In this document: one piece after another, positions 16,701 through 23,380 of the stretch
How positions within the stretch are numbered: position 1 is the stretch's first letter
How the letters are laid out: the number at the start of each line of letters is the position of its first letter
DNA from: Bacillota bacterium
GTDB lineage: Bacteria; Bacillota; Clostridia; Peptostreptococcales; Anaerovoracaceae
Reading direction: 5' to 3'
Length of the DNA: 48,670 bases
Assembly: GCA_030536355.1 (NCBI GenBank)
Contig: JAUNQD010000013.1
Span: 1-48,670 of the forward strand
The notes under the pieces: generated by a model
Database searches by the model: none
What the model saw: only the letters and a program-made list of their open reading frames with translations
What the model was told of the DNA's origin: nothing
Made by a program: the position numbers and the translations under genes

Positions 16701-17971
16701 CACTTCATATCCTGTCCGCCGATGTCCAGGATGAAGTCTACACCAGGCAGGAATTCTTCGGCAGCCTTGTAATGTGCCATAGTTTCGATCTCACCCATGT
16801 CTGCCTTGAACGCGGCCTTGATAAGACCTTCACCGTAGCCTGTAGCAGTAACGTTAGCTATATAAGCCTTAGGCGGAAGAAGCGAATACAGCTCTTTCAG
16901 CATATTCATCGTAGCTTCCAGAGGCTTTCCTTCGTTACCTGTATAGTAAGAATAAAGCAGATTCTTATCTTCATCGATAAGTGCAGCCTTTGTAGTTGTT
17001 GAGCCTGCATCTATTCCGAGGAAGACTTTGCCTTTTGCCTTCTTGATATCTTTTCTCTTGATAGTATCCTGCTTATGTCTTTCGTGGAATTTCTTATAGT
17101 CATCAGAATCTACGAAGAGCGGATCCACGTGTTTAGTATCGGATAATGCAGATGGATCGGCATTATCGATCCTGGCTATGATCTCGCTGAAATCCACTGC
17201 ATCATACTTTGATGAATTCATCGCAGCACCAATAGCAACGAAGTATTTGGAATCTTCAGGGAAGATTATTTCATCATCTGTCAGCTGAAGCGTATCGATG
17301 AATCTCTTTCTCAGTTCACTCAGGAATGACAGAGGTCCGCCAAGGAACGCTACCTTGCCTTTGATGGTATGGCCGCAAGCCAGACCGCTGATAGTCTGAT
17401 TTACTACTGCCTGAAATATTGATGCCGCCAAGTCTTCTACTGGCGCACCTTCATTGATGAGAGGCTGGATATCTGTCTTAGCGAATACTCCGCACCTTGC
17501 TGCGATCGGATATATCATCTTATGCTTCTTAGCAGCTTCGTTAAGTCCCGATGCATCTGTATTGAGAAGAACTGCCATCTGGTCGATGAATGCACCTGTG
17601 CCCCCTGCGCAAGTACCATTCATTCTCTGTTCGATGGTCTGTCCGTAAAAAGTTATCTTAGCATCTTCTCCGCCAAGTTCGATAGCAACATCAGTTTCAG
17701 GGATGAGTGCCTCAACAGCAGCACTGCATGTGACTACTTCCTGTTCGAATGGTATGCTCAATACATTCGATAGTGAAAGTCCACCCGAACCCGTAATAAC
17801 AGTTCTGAGACTTACATCACCGATTTCTTCATACATTTTTCTCAATAAATCAACAACTGTTTCAAAGACGTTGGACATGTGTCTTTCATATCTGCTGTAA
17901 ATGATCTTGTCATCGCTGTCCAGCAGAATAAGTTTTACAGTAGTCGATCCTACGTCTATACCTAATCTCAT
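13733..17971 (-). CDS. Giant acyl-CoA dehydratase activase-related protein (two ASKHA domains plus DUF2229 and HgdB-like part)
   Basis: 1412-residue protein of the BadF/BadG/BcrA/HgdC ATPase family. Two ASKHA ATPase domains lie in tandem: the first opens LGIDVGSTTVKLILLD (residues 3-18), the second LGIDAGSTTTKAALID (about 318). Each has the [4Fe-4S]-type Cys environment (GTCAGGTGAFIDQM and NEACSSGCGSFIETY). From about residue 620 comes CKGCENNCLMTINKF, then a DUF2229 region with ACYPAKMVHGHI and a second Cys-rich HgdB-like portion (NNDACYPTIVSLGQ, SQTGGQCRASNYVALLR). Family members inject electrons, with ATP hydrolysis, into a 2-hydroxyacyl-CoA dehydratase or benzoyl-CoA-type reductase. No dehydratase subunits are nearby, so the partner is unknown. 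Start ATG with AAGGATG. Followed by the GNAT gene. Confidence 0.93.
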   Translation of the reverse strand: MRLGIDVGSTTVKLILLDSDDKIIYSRYERHMSNVFETVVDLLRKMYEEIGDVSLRTVITGSGGLSLSNVLSIPFEQEVVTCSAAVEALIPETDVAIELGGEDAKITFYGQTIEQRMNGTCAGGTGAFIDQMAVLLNTDASGLNEAAKKHKMIYPIAARCGVFAKTDIQPLINEGAPVEDLAASIFQAVVNQTISGLACGHTIKGKVAFLGGPLSFLSELRKRFIDTLQLTDDEIIFPEDSKYFVAIGAAMNSSKYDAVDFSEIIARIDNADPSALSDTKHVDPLFVDSDDYKKFHERHKQDTIKRKDIKKAKGKVFLGIDAGSTTTKAALIDEDKNLLYSYYTGNEGKPLEATMNMLKELYSLLPPKAYIANVTATGYGEGLIKAAFKADMGEIETMAHYKAAEEFLPGVDFILDIGGQDMKCMRIRDGAIYNIMLNEACSSGCGSFIETYAKSVNMDVESFAREALFAKSPVDLGTRCTVFMNSKVKQAQKEGATIGDISAGLSYSVIKNALYKVIKLRNPEEAGEKIVVQGGTFLNDAVLRAIENIMGKNIVRPDIAGLMGAYGAALIARENYVEDTTSSIITMDEMVKFHVETSHIRCKGCENNCLMTINKFNDGTRFFTGNRCERGEGKSTDESKKLPNMFEYKLQRLFQYKPLTVEQSKRGVIGIPRVLNMYENYPFWHVLFTRLGFSVMLSPTSNKEIYERGMETISSDTACYPAKMVHGHIKWLVEHGAKWIFYPSINYERIEDETAPNHYNCPIVATYPEVIAGNMDDVFADNDVIFSHPFLPYDNDEFLARELYKMLRRTGVGRLELEDAIKVARAEDRRFKGDIKKKGEAALRWAREHKKKAVVLAGRPYHLDPEINHGIDKIITSFDMVVLTEDSVAHLGKLNRPIRVLDQWMYHSRLYKAATFVGTTDDVEIVQLNSFGCGLDAVTTDQVEEITKKNNKLYTVLKIDEGTNMGAAKIRIRSLKAAMDERTKNRVKHVDDNSPYQRKFFTKEMRKDYTMLIPEMAPMHFQFLETALGKAGYKAKRLPTVDKNAVEEGLKYINNDACYPTIVSLGQIISYLKSGEVDLDKVAIFMSQTGGQCRASNYVALLRKALKDMDMEQIPVVSVNMSGLESNPGFNLLSPKLIKRALMGMIYGDLFMRVLYKTRPYEAVPGSADELFEKWSRVARRNVHTGSMRKFKTTIAGIVRDFDALPLQEGLKKPKVGVVGEILVKYHPNANNDIVSIIEQEGGEAVVLDLIDFFMYGMHSKEFNYRNLSGTSKQAFGNKVAIKVVEWFRKPLRKALRESKRFHEPSHIEHIAEKAQEVASLGNQCGEGWLLAGEMVELIDDGVENIVCMQPFACLPNHVTGKGMMKPLRKRNPKANIAAIDYDPGASDVNQLNRIKLMMATAHKNLQDADKE

Positions 17972-18038
17972 AAGTATTACATCCTTTCTCTAATGCTTTT
18001 TACTTCCTTTTTTTGATTGTTTAATCTATATTATATTA

Positions 18039-18064
18039 TTCATATATATATTTATATATATGAA
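18039..18064. repeat. 26-bp perfect AT palindrome between divergent genes
   Basis: TTCATATATATA and its exact complement are separated by TT. It lies between the activase gene (minus) and the Cys-cluster gene (plus). It may be an operator or only alternating AT. Confidence 0.5.
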
Positions 18065-18076
18065 GTGATTTTTTTG

Positions 18077-18105
18077 TTTTTCTTTGCCATTGTATATTGT
18101 ATAAT
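18077..18105 (+). promoter_or_regulatory. Promoter of the Cys-cluster gene (leaderless)
   Basis: TATAAT at 18100-18105 lies only 6 nt before the ATG at 18112. The -35 candidate TTTTTC at 17 nt is weak. With normal spacing the transcript would start at the start codon itself. Confidence 0.55.
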
Positions 18106-18111
18106 ACCTTT

Positions 18112-18666
18112 ATGAAAAGTTCAATCAAAAAAGACACATTCAAATCAATATATAGTATGCTTGATAAAGTTTCTCCTGTAGATTATGACTGCGGCAAATT
18201 ATGCGGTGCTTCCTGCTGCACATGTCAAGATCCGGATATGGGCATCTACCTGCTTCCGGGAGAAGAAAAACTCTTCACACGTGATGAAGACTGGCTTTCA
18301 TGGGGCTGGTGCATGGCTGAGGATTATGAATTTCCTGAGAGCTGGCACGGTAAAGTATACTTTCTCCAATGTACAAAGGCGCCGTTTTGCGACAGAAAAA
18401 ATCGCCCTTTGCAATGCAGGACTTTTCCTCTGGCACCACATATGGACGAAGACGGTAATTTGTATATGATATATCATAGCGGAGAACTTCCATATCCCTG
18501 CCCTCTTTTGAATGGTGAGATCCCATTGAATGAAGACTTTATCAAAGCTACATATGAAGCTTGGGCAACACTGATCCAAGACCCTCTTATTTATGATCTT
18601 GTGGAACTTGATTCTGAATACAGAATAGAGGACGGCGAACCGATCACCATCCTCTATCCGAGATAA
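18112..18666 (+). CDS. YkgJ-family cysteine-cluster protein
   Basis: 184 residues with a Zn/Fe-binding cysteine pattern: DCGKLCGASCCTCQDPDMG near the N terminus and CTKAPFCDRKNRPLQCRTFPL further on, the C-x-FPxx logic of the YkgJ/CxxCxxCC family. Function in the family is poorly known; metal or Fe-S binding is likely. I take ATG 18112 as start: an upstream in-frame TTG (18097) would lie within the -10 box. There is no Shine-Dalgarno site, and the -10 ends 6 nt before the ATG, so translation is probably leaderless. It is divergent from the activase gene, and a redox or metal link between them is possible but unproven. Confidence 0.85.
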   Translation: MKSSIKKDTFKSIYSMLDKVSPVDYDCGKLCGASCCTCQDPDMGIYLLPGEEKLFTRDEDWLSWGWCMAEDYEFPESWHGKVYFLQCTKAPFCDRKNRPLQCRTFPLAPHMDEDGNLYMIYHSGELPYPCPLLNGEIPLNEDFIKATYEAWATLIQDPLIYDLVELDSEYRIEDGEPITILYPR

Positions 18667-18688
18667 ATACTTATTTATTTTTTATTCG

Positions 18689-18724
18689 AAAGCGCTAGGC
18701 CATTTCGTCCAAGCGCTTTATTTC
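18689..18724 (+). terminator. Convergent-gene terminator hairpin overlapping the MATE gene end
   Basis: AAAGCGCT and AGCGCTTT pair around 15 nt. On the plus strand a T-rich tail (ATTTCGTTTTT) follows. The right half is inside the last codons of the convergent MATE gene, whose stop is at 18695. Confidence 0.5.
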
Positions 18725-20092
18725 GTTTTTGTAAATGTGTACGAGCATTATGATAAGGAATGCAGTTCCTAAAATTTCTGCCAGCGGGAATGAATACCAA
18801 ACGAGCGTAATGCCGCCGATCTTCGCAAGTATCCATGCTAACGGCAGGATACCTACAAGCTGTCTTATGAGTGACGCCCACAGACTGATGAATCCGTGAC
18901 CTGTCGCCTGGAATATGGATGATGTCATGATACCGAACGAAGCAGGTATGAAACACCAGCTTATAGCTCTGAGAGCCGGGATGCCTATATCGTACATGCT
19001 CTGACTGCCTTGTGCATTGAATATGCTGAGAAGCTGACTAGGGAACAGCTGGAATATCACAAGTCCTACGGACATGATACCAAGTGCGATGAGAAATCCC
19101 TTTTTGTATGTTTCCATCAATCTCTTTCTATTTCTTGCTCCGTAGTTGTATCCCATGATTGGCATTACTCCCTGATTCATACCGAATACAGGCATGAATA
19201 CGAATGACTGAAGTCTTCCGTATACACCCATTACTGCAACTGCAGTTTCAGTAAGGCTTCCCAGGATCAGATTCATCCCGAACTGCATAACAGATCCTAT
19301 AGACTGCATCAATATTGATGGTGCTCCTACTGCATATATATCTTTGACGATATATTTATCAAACTTCCATCCTCTGAATCGTACTTTTACAGAATGTTCC
19401 TTAGCAAACAGCAAATATTGACCGAGACACATCGATAAAAACTGACCAAACACTGTCGCGATCGCTGCTCCCGCAACTCCCATTTCAGGAAAAGGACCGT
19501 AACCGAAAATGAGTATAGGGTCAAGGATGATATTAGTGACAGCGCCTACTATGCTGCAAATCATAGGGAGTGTCATGTTTCCTGTAGCCTGCAGGATCTT
19601 TTCTGTAGATATCTGCACCATTACGAAAACACAGCCTATCGTGATTATCTGCATATAGATAACGCCGCTTTCGATTATATATGGATTATCTGACATCAGA
19701 TTCATTATAGGTTTAGCGAAGAACAGTCCAATGATTGCAAACAGGCCCCAGTTAAAGAATGCAAGCCTGTATCCATGGCACGCTGCCAAATTTGCCTCTT
19801 CTATTCTCCCTGCACCGAGACGTCTTGAAATTAGTGAGTTTATACCAACTCCGGTACCTACTCCGAATGAAATTATGAGAAACTGTATCGGATTGACATA
19901 TGTAAGTGCAGCAAGTGCTTCTTCACCGAGTCTTGATACGAAAAAGCTGTCTACTACATTATAAAACGCCTGAATAAGCATTGAGAGTATTGCAGGCCAA
20001 GACATATTCAATATAAGTCTTCCTACAGGCATCTCTCCCATTTTATTGTGCGTTGGTACTTTATTCTGTTTCTGCTTTTCCTGATTCTGCAT
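18695..20092 (-). CDS. MATE-family multidrug/sodium antiporter
   Basis: About 465 residues with twelve hydrophobic spans in two homologous halves. Family marks: GEMPVGRLILNMSWPAILSM at the N terminus, VVDSFFVSRLGEEALAALTYVNP (about 49-71), ISRRLGAGRIEEAN, and in the second half VMPIMGYNYGARNRKRLMETYKKG. MATE pumps expel cationic drugs or metabolites using Na+ or H+. Two adjacent ATG codons (20095, 20092) follow AAGAGGTG; the second has better spacing. Transcription seems separate from the dfx operon because a terminator hairpin lies upstream. Confidence 0.93.
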   Translation of the reverse strand: MQNQEKQKQNKVPTHNKMGEMPVGRLILNMSWPAILSMLIQAFYNVVDSFFVSRLGEEALAALTYVNPIQFLIISFGVGTGVGINSLISRRLGAGRIEEANLAACHGYRLAFFNWGLFAIIGLFFAKPIMNLMSDNPYIIESGVIYMQIITIGCVFVMVQISTEKILQATGNMTLPMICSIVGAVTNIILDPILIFGYGPFPEMGVAGAAIATVFGQFLSMCLGQYLLFAKEHSVKVRFRGWKFDKYIVKDIYAVGAPSILMQSIGSVMQFGMNLILGSLTETAVAVMGVYGRLQSFVFMPVFGMNQGVMPIMGYNYGARNRKRLMETYKKGFLIALGIMSVGLVIFQLFPSQLLSIFNAQGSQSMYDIGIPALRAISWCFIPASFGIMTSSIFQATGHGFISLWASLIRQLVGILPLAWILAKIGGITLVWYSFPLAEILGTAFLIIMLVHIYKNEIKRLDEMA

Positions 20093-20137
20093 CATGCACC
20101 TCTTGATAATTTATGGCTATATTATTATTTACAGCAT

Positions 20138-20168
20138 AAAAATTTGCCTAATATAGATTAGGCAAATT
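20138..20168 (-). terminator. Terminator of the dfx-FTR operon
   Basis: Perfect 12-bp stem AATTTGCCTAAT / ATTAGGCAAATT with a 4-nt loop; on the minus strand it runs into TTTTTATG. Confidence 0.7.
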
Positions 20169-20218
20169 CTTAAACTAGTATTTTCCTGTTTTTATAGTAC
20201 CACTGTATGTAAGAAAAA

Positions 20219-20419
20219 TCAATCCTTAGATTTATAATACAGCATGCAGTGGCAGTACCCTTCAAAATCCGGGTCCGCTATCTGCGCTTTGAATTCTTCG
20301 CAGATACACTTGTTTTCTTCTTTGATCTCTATCCTGCACGGACAATACCCGTCCTTTTTCTTAAGCCCCTCTTTGATCATATCGACGATCTTAGGATCGT
20401 CATTGAGCCTTACTGCCAT
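20219..20419 (-). CDS. Ferredoxin-thioredoxin reductase catalytic-domain protein
   Basis: 66-residue protein with the three Cys pairs of the FTR catalytic subunit: CPC (26-28), CIC (38-40) and CHC (56-58). In plant-type FTR these motifs hold a [4Fe-4S] cluster next to an active disulfide. The spacing here (9 and 15 residues between pairs) differs from the plastid type (16 and 8) and matches the short forms of anaerobes. It starts 3 nt after the dfx stop, with its ribosome-binding site inside the dfx end, so it is translationally coupled to superoxide reductase. A role in passing electrons from ferredoxin to a thiol or to the reductase is inference. Confidence 0.85.
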   Translation of the reverse strand: MAVRLNDDPKIVDMIKEGLKKKDGYCPCRIEIKEENKCICEEFKAQIADPDFEGYCHCMLYYKSKD

Positions 20420-20422
20420 GGC

Positions 20423-20788
20423 TTATGCCTTCCAGAGTCCGTGGAGGTTGCAGTATTCATAAACAGCAACCAGCTTTTCTCCTGCCAGGTCGAATACAGC
20501 TTCAGGTTTTTCGCCAGCCTTCAGATACTTGATCTGGCTTCCCTTTTCAGTTTCTACTGCTACCCACTGGATGAAATGTTCTTCTACCATTGGATGTTCA
20601 ACTGAACCAACTTTAACTACTACTTTATCTCCATCCTGTTCTACTACAGGTACATGCTTTTCCTGAGCAGCATCTACTGTGTTAGGAACCAGTTCAGTCA
20701 TCTTCTGACCACAGCACATTACAGGTACGCCCTTGCTTTCTACGAAAGTGATTTTGTTTCCACAGTGTTCACATACATAAAACTTCAT
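20423..20788 (-). CDS. dfx: Desulfoferrodoxin (superoxide reductase, two-iron type)
   Basis: 121 residues. Center I ligands C6, C9, C25, C26 give the desulforedoxin-like FeCys4 site. Center II, the superoxide-reducing Fe(His)4Cys site, is formed by H45, H65, H71, C113 and H116 (EKH, EHPMVEEH, CNLHG). The enzyme reduces superoxide to peroxide without making oxygen, the standard defence of anaerobes. The start at 20788 has AAGGAGG upstream; longer in-frame starts would lie in the Lys-rich leader and are unlikely. A near-perfect promoter precedes it by about 100 nt. Encoded with the FTR-like protein. Confidence 0.95.
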   Translation of the reverse strand: MKFYVCEHCGNKITFVESKGVPVMCCGQKMTELVPNTVDAAQEKHVPVVEQDGDKVVVKVGSVEHPMVEEHFIQWVAVETEKGSQIKYLKAGEKPEAVFDLAGEKLVAVYEYCNLHGLWKA

Positions 20789-20857
20789 TATTATTTCCTC
20801 CTTGTTAATGCTTTTTATTTTCGTTTTCGTTTTCATTTAGAATCAAATTGAATATTT

Positions 20858-20880
20858 TTATTGTGCACCTTTTTGGTACA
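20858..20880. promoter_or_regulatory. Operator-like inverted repeat in the dfx leader
   Basis: Imperfect inverted repeat ATTGTgcACC-TTTTT-GGTACAAT starts just downstream of the dfx -10 box. It could be a repressor site or an RNA hairpin in the leader. Confidence 0.4.
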
Positions 20881-20885
20881 ATTTA

Positions 20886-20913
20886 ATTATACCACTATCG
20901 TCCAGTTTGTCAA
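20886..20913 (-). promoter_or_regulatory. dfx promoter
   Basis: Minus-strand TTGACA (20913-20908), 16-nt spacer, TATAAT (20891-20886): both boxes perfect, leader about 90 nt. Confidence 0.8.
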
Positions 20914-20946
20914 CAATTATTTTTAATTTTTTTATAACTGTTAAAC

Positions 20947-20960
20947 GTTGAAATTTCAAC
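20947..20960. promoter_or_regulatory. Palindrome GTTGAAATTTCAAC, copy 1
   Basis: Perfect 14-bp palindrome 13 bp upstream of the NifX-like gene -35 box. The 19-bp context CGTTGAAATTTCAAYATTT recurs at 22631-22649. Confidence 0.5.
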
Positions 20961-20973
20961 ATTTTATAATTTA

Positions 20974-21002
20974 TTGACATATGTCAGTTAAAATGTTATT
21001 AT
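20974..21002 (+). promoter_or_regulatory. Promoter of the NifX-like gene with Crp/Fnr-type boxes
   Basis: TTGACA (20974-20979), 17-nt spacer, TATTAT (20997-21002). The -35 overlaps the perfect palindrome TGACATATGTCA (20975-20986), a TTGAC-N4-GTCAR box of Crp/Fnr type. A second copy on the other strand (21012-21024, TTGAC-ATAT-GTTG) covers the transcript start. Confidence 0.65.
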
Positions 21003-21052
21003 GTTCATATACAACATATGTCAAAAACTTATTTATAAGGAGGTCATATTCA

Positions 21053-21493
21053 ATGAAAATCGCAGTTACTTATGAAAACGGAAATATCTTTCAGCATTTC
21101 GGTCATACCGAAACATTTAAGATCTACACAGTAGAAAATAAAGAAATCATCTCAAGTGAAGTTATCCCTACTGAAGGAAGCGGTCACGGTGCACTCGGCG
21201 GATTCCTTGCAGCTCATAAAGTAGATGTACTCATCTGCGGCGGTATCGGCGGCGGCGCTAAGATGGCACTGGCTCAGGCAGGCATCCAGCTAATGGGCGG
21301 ATGCAGCGGCAATGCTGATGAAGCTGTAGCAGCATATCTGGCAGGTAAGCTGATCTTCAACCCTAATGTTCAGTGCAACCACCACGGCGACCATCATCAT
21401 GGCGAAGGTCACTCTTGCGGAAGTCACGGACATAGCTGCGGAAGCCATGGCGGCGGACATTCATGCGGCGGCGGAAACTGCGGAAGCCACTAA
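21053..21493 (+). CDS. NifX/NifB-type (dinitrogenase Fe-Mo cofactor biosynthesis) protein with His/Cys/Gly-rich tail
   Basis: 146 residues. Residues 1 to about 100 form the NifX-like fold (MKIAVTYENGNIFQHFGHTE, VLICGGIGGGAKMALAQAGI), a small domain that binds Fe-S or Fe-Mo cofactor precursors. From about 110 the protein is a tail of repeated H, C, G and S (GHSCGSHG repeats), a likely metal-binding string of about 12 His and 6 Cys. Start ATG with AAGGAGG at 9 nt. No nif genes are near, so a role in metal or Fe-S handling rather than nitrogen fixation is more likely. It is divergent from the superoxide reductase operon. Confidence 0.9.
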   Translation: MKIAVTYENGNIFQHFGHTETFKIYTVENKEIISSEVIPTEGSGHGALGGFLAAHKVDVLICGGIGGGAKMALAQAGIQLMGGCSGNADEAVAAYLAGKLIFNPNVQCNHHGDHHHGEGHSCGSHGHSCGSHGGGHSCGGGNCGSH

Positions 21494-21508
21494 GCAAATA
21501 AAATAAAT

Positions 21509-21534
21509 GGGACTGATGATCAGTCCCATTTTTA
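21509..21534 (+). terminator. Terminator of the NifX-like gene
   Basis: Perfect 9-bp stem GGGACTGAT / ATCAGTCCC around one base, followed by ATTTTTATT. Confidence 0.85.
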
Positions 21535-21543
21535 TTGCAATTA

Positions 21544-22533
21544 TTATGATTTCTTAAGGGCATTCACAAGTGCAGCAAAAATCAATCCTGCAATCGGGAA
21601 GATGAGCCATGATCTTGCCCATGCATCACCGATAAAACTCCATGCAAGATATATGGCAACTACTACAGGCCAGTATATACCACCTACCCTTTCTTCAAGC
21701 TCGGCTTTCTTTCTGTTTGCCGGCTCGAACTCTTCCTGTTTCAGAAGCTGCATATATCCTTCTCTGATAAGCCCCAGTTTCACGAATTTGTTGACAGCGA
21801 TCGCTATCATAATAAGAAGTACCGGTACCATCAGCACAACGATAACATCGCTCATCTCCATCACTGCAGTTATTATCAACGGTATCGGGCTCAATATACA
21901 AAGTCCCACTCCTAAACTAATACCTTTACCAAATTTCGGTTCAAACTCCGAGAACATCTTATCTATATCTTCTATCTGACCGACGCTAAGAACAAATTCA
22001 CCATTTTTTATATATTTATATCTGTTCATATAAACGCTGTTGCTGATAAAGATCTTAACAGCTACAGCAACCATTATCATAAGCGCAAGCAAACCGATGA
22101 TCACAAATACAGTTTCTGATATAAATCCCGGACCTTCTTCCACAACACAGCCCGCTAAACCTATAAGAAGTGCTGGCGATAATATGCATAGTACGACACC
22201 TAAAGCTATCATATATGCAAAGTGCGCTGTATCCTTGAGAAAGCTTTTTATCTGTTCATCGCAAAGCATGTTGCTTTTTTCTTCTTCAATATAACTGTTG
22301 ATTTCGATTTCGGCAGATCCTGCGGACAAAGTGTCTCCGTCTCCCTTCAACAGATAATCTGTAGTAACTCCGAATAATTCCGACATCTGCAATATCCTGG
22401 TAAGATCAGGTACACTTGCACTGCTCTCCCACTTCGATACTGACTGCCTAGACACATCCAGCTTTTCTGCCAATTCTTCCTGTGACCAACCTTTTTGTTT
22501 TCTAAGTCTTATGATCCTGTTTGATATATTCAT
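21544..22533 (-). CDS. Membrane-anchored XRE-family transcriptional regulator
   Basis: 329 residues. The N-terminal helix-turn-helix is of Cro/C1 type (MNISNRIIRLRKQKGWSQEELAEKLDVSRQ, continuing to DYLLKGD at about 65). After an acidic linker come hydrophobic segments at about 105-130, 137-165, 205-255 and 285-325, so the DNA-binding domain is tethered to the membrane by a multi-span sensor part. ATG 22533 is chosen: AAAGGGTGG is its ribosome-binding site, and the GTG three codons earlier lies inside that site. It is convergent with the NifX-like gene. The signal and targets are unknown; the shared palindrome at 22631 near its own 5' end is a candidate target. Confidence 0.88.
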   Translation of the reverse strand: MNISNRIIRLRKQKGWSQEELAEKLDVSRQSVSKWESSASVPDLTRILQMSELFGVTTDYLLKGDGDTLSAGSAEIEINSYIEEEKSNMLCDEQIKSFLKDTAHFAYMIALGVVLCILSPALLIGLAGCVVEEGPGFISETVFVIIGLLALMIMVAVAVKIFISNSVYMNRYKYIKNGEFVLSVGQIEDIDKMFSEFEPKFGKGISLGVGLCILSPIPLIITAVMEMSDVIVVLMVPVLLIMIAIAVNKFVKLGLIREGYMQLLKQEEFEPANRKKAELEERVGGIYWPVVVAIYLAWSFIGDAWARSWLIFPIAGLIFAALVNALKKS

Positions 22534-22630
22534 AAAAACCACCCTTTCGTTTTCTTGGGCTCATCTTATCAAATATGCCTCAAAATACTCCACCAACCGC
22601 ACTTGGAATTTTGTCAACCGTTAGTTGCAT

Positions 22631-22649
22631 CGTTGAAATTTCAATATTT
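22631..22649. promoter_or_regulatory. Palindrome TTGAAATTTCAA, copy 2
   Basis: CGTTGAAATTTCAATATTT, identical to the copy at 20946-20964 at 18 of 19 positions, about 100 bp upstream of the XRE regulator gene. A nearby TTGACA (minus strand, 22618-22613) may be part of that gene's promoter. Confidence 0.45.
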
Positions 22650-22666
22650 ATAAGCACTATTAAAAC

Positions 22667-22696
22667 AGAAAAAGGCAGATACTACAAGTATTTGCC
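22667..22696 (-). terminator. Terminator after the cyclodeaminase gene
   Basis: Minus-strand stem GGCAAATAC / GTATCTGCC (one mismatch or G-T) followed by TTTTT. Confidence 0.75.
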
Positions 22697-22731
22697 TCAA
22701 TATTTTCTCATACAGTTACCTGTAATGCAAA

Positions 22732-23349
22732 CTATTTGATACGTTCAACCACCACTGCGTATATCTCATCAGCAAGTCTGCAGTATTTATCCAGCATCCC
22801 GTTAGCTTCTGCTTCCAGTGCTTCTGCTTTTGCTCTGTCTTTCATCGATTTAGTGTTGATGAACACGTTAAGTGATGCACCCTGCAGAGCTGCTTTGCAG
22901 CATACTGCACCTACGCCTGCGTCGGAGATAGCGAGAGCTGAGCCCTTTGCAGCGAAGCCTTCGATGACATCCAGAGCTTTGCATACGGTACGCATTATAT
23001 CCATAGGAGCCTGACAAGCCACATCAAGTGCCTTTTCCATCACTTCGTCTCTGGAAGAATCGTCCTTAGGGATTCCGTAAGCTTTGGCAAGAGGTGCAAA
23101 AGCTTCAGCGTCTTTGTCCATCAGGGATAAAAGCTCTACGCGAAGGCTGTCTCCTTCTGCCATCAGTTTCTGTATATCTTCTTCCACATCGGCATATTTT
23201 TTCTTGCCGGTCGTGAGCGAACCCACCATATTACCGAGGGCGATCCCGATGGAACCTACAAGTGCACTGGCACCGCCGCCGCCCGGAACTGCTTCTTTGG
23301 AAGCCAGGACTTCCGTGAATTCATTGATTTTCTTATCTTCAAATCTCAT
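22732..23349 (-). CDS. fchA: Cyclodeaminase/cyclohydrolase family protein (FTCD C-domain-like)
   Basis: 205-residue homologue of formimidoyl-tetrahydrofolate cyclodeaminase and methenyl-THF cyclohydrolase FchA. Typical marks are VPGGGGASALVGSIGIALGNMVGSLT (about 20-45), the KYADVEEDIQKL stretch and DKDAEAFAPLAKAYGIPKD. It converts formimino-THF to methenyl-THF plus ammonia, or hydrolyses methenyl-THF, in one-carbon metabolism. ATG 23349 is preferred because GAAGGGAA lies 8 nt upstream; ATG 23355 is too near that site. It follows gltS by 31 nt, so glutamate transport and formiminoglutamate or histidine breakdown may be linked. Confidence 0.88.
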   Translation of the reverse strand: MRFEDKKINEFTEVLASKEAVPGGGGASALVGSIGIALGNMVGSLTTGKKKYADVEEDIQKLMAEGDSLRVELLSLMDKDAEAFAPLAKAYGIPKDDSSRDEVMEKALDVACQAPMDIMRTVCKALDVIEGFAAKGSALAISDAGVGAVCCKAALQGASLNVFINTKSMKDRAKAEALEAEANGMLDKYCRLADEIYAVVVERIK

Positions 23350-23380
23350 AATCATTTCCCTTCATGATAACCGTAATAAC

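Noticed and set aside
18097..18111. Upstream TTG start of the Cys-cluster gene
   Set aside because: It lies inside the -10 box and has no ribosome-binding site.
21053..21493. Nitrogen fixation role of the NifX-like protein
   Set aside because: No nif structural or assembly genes are nearby, and the domain is widespread in non-fixing anaerobes.
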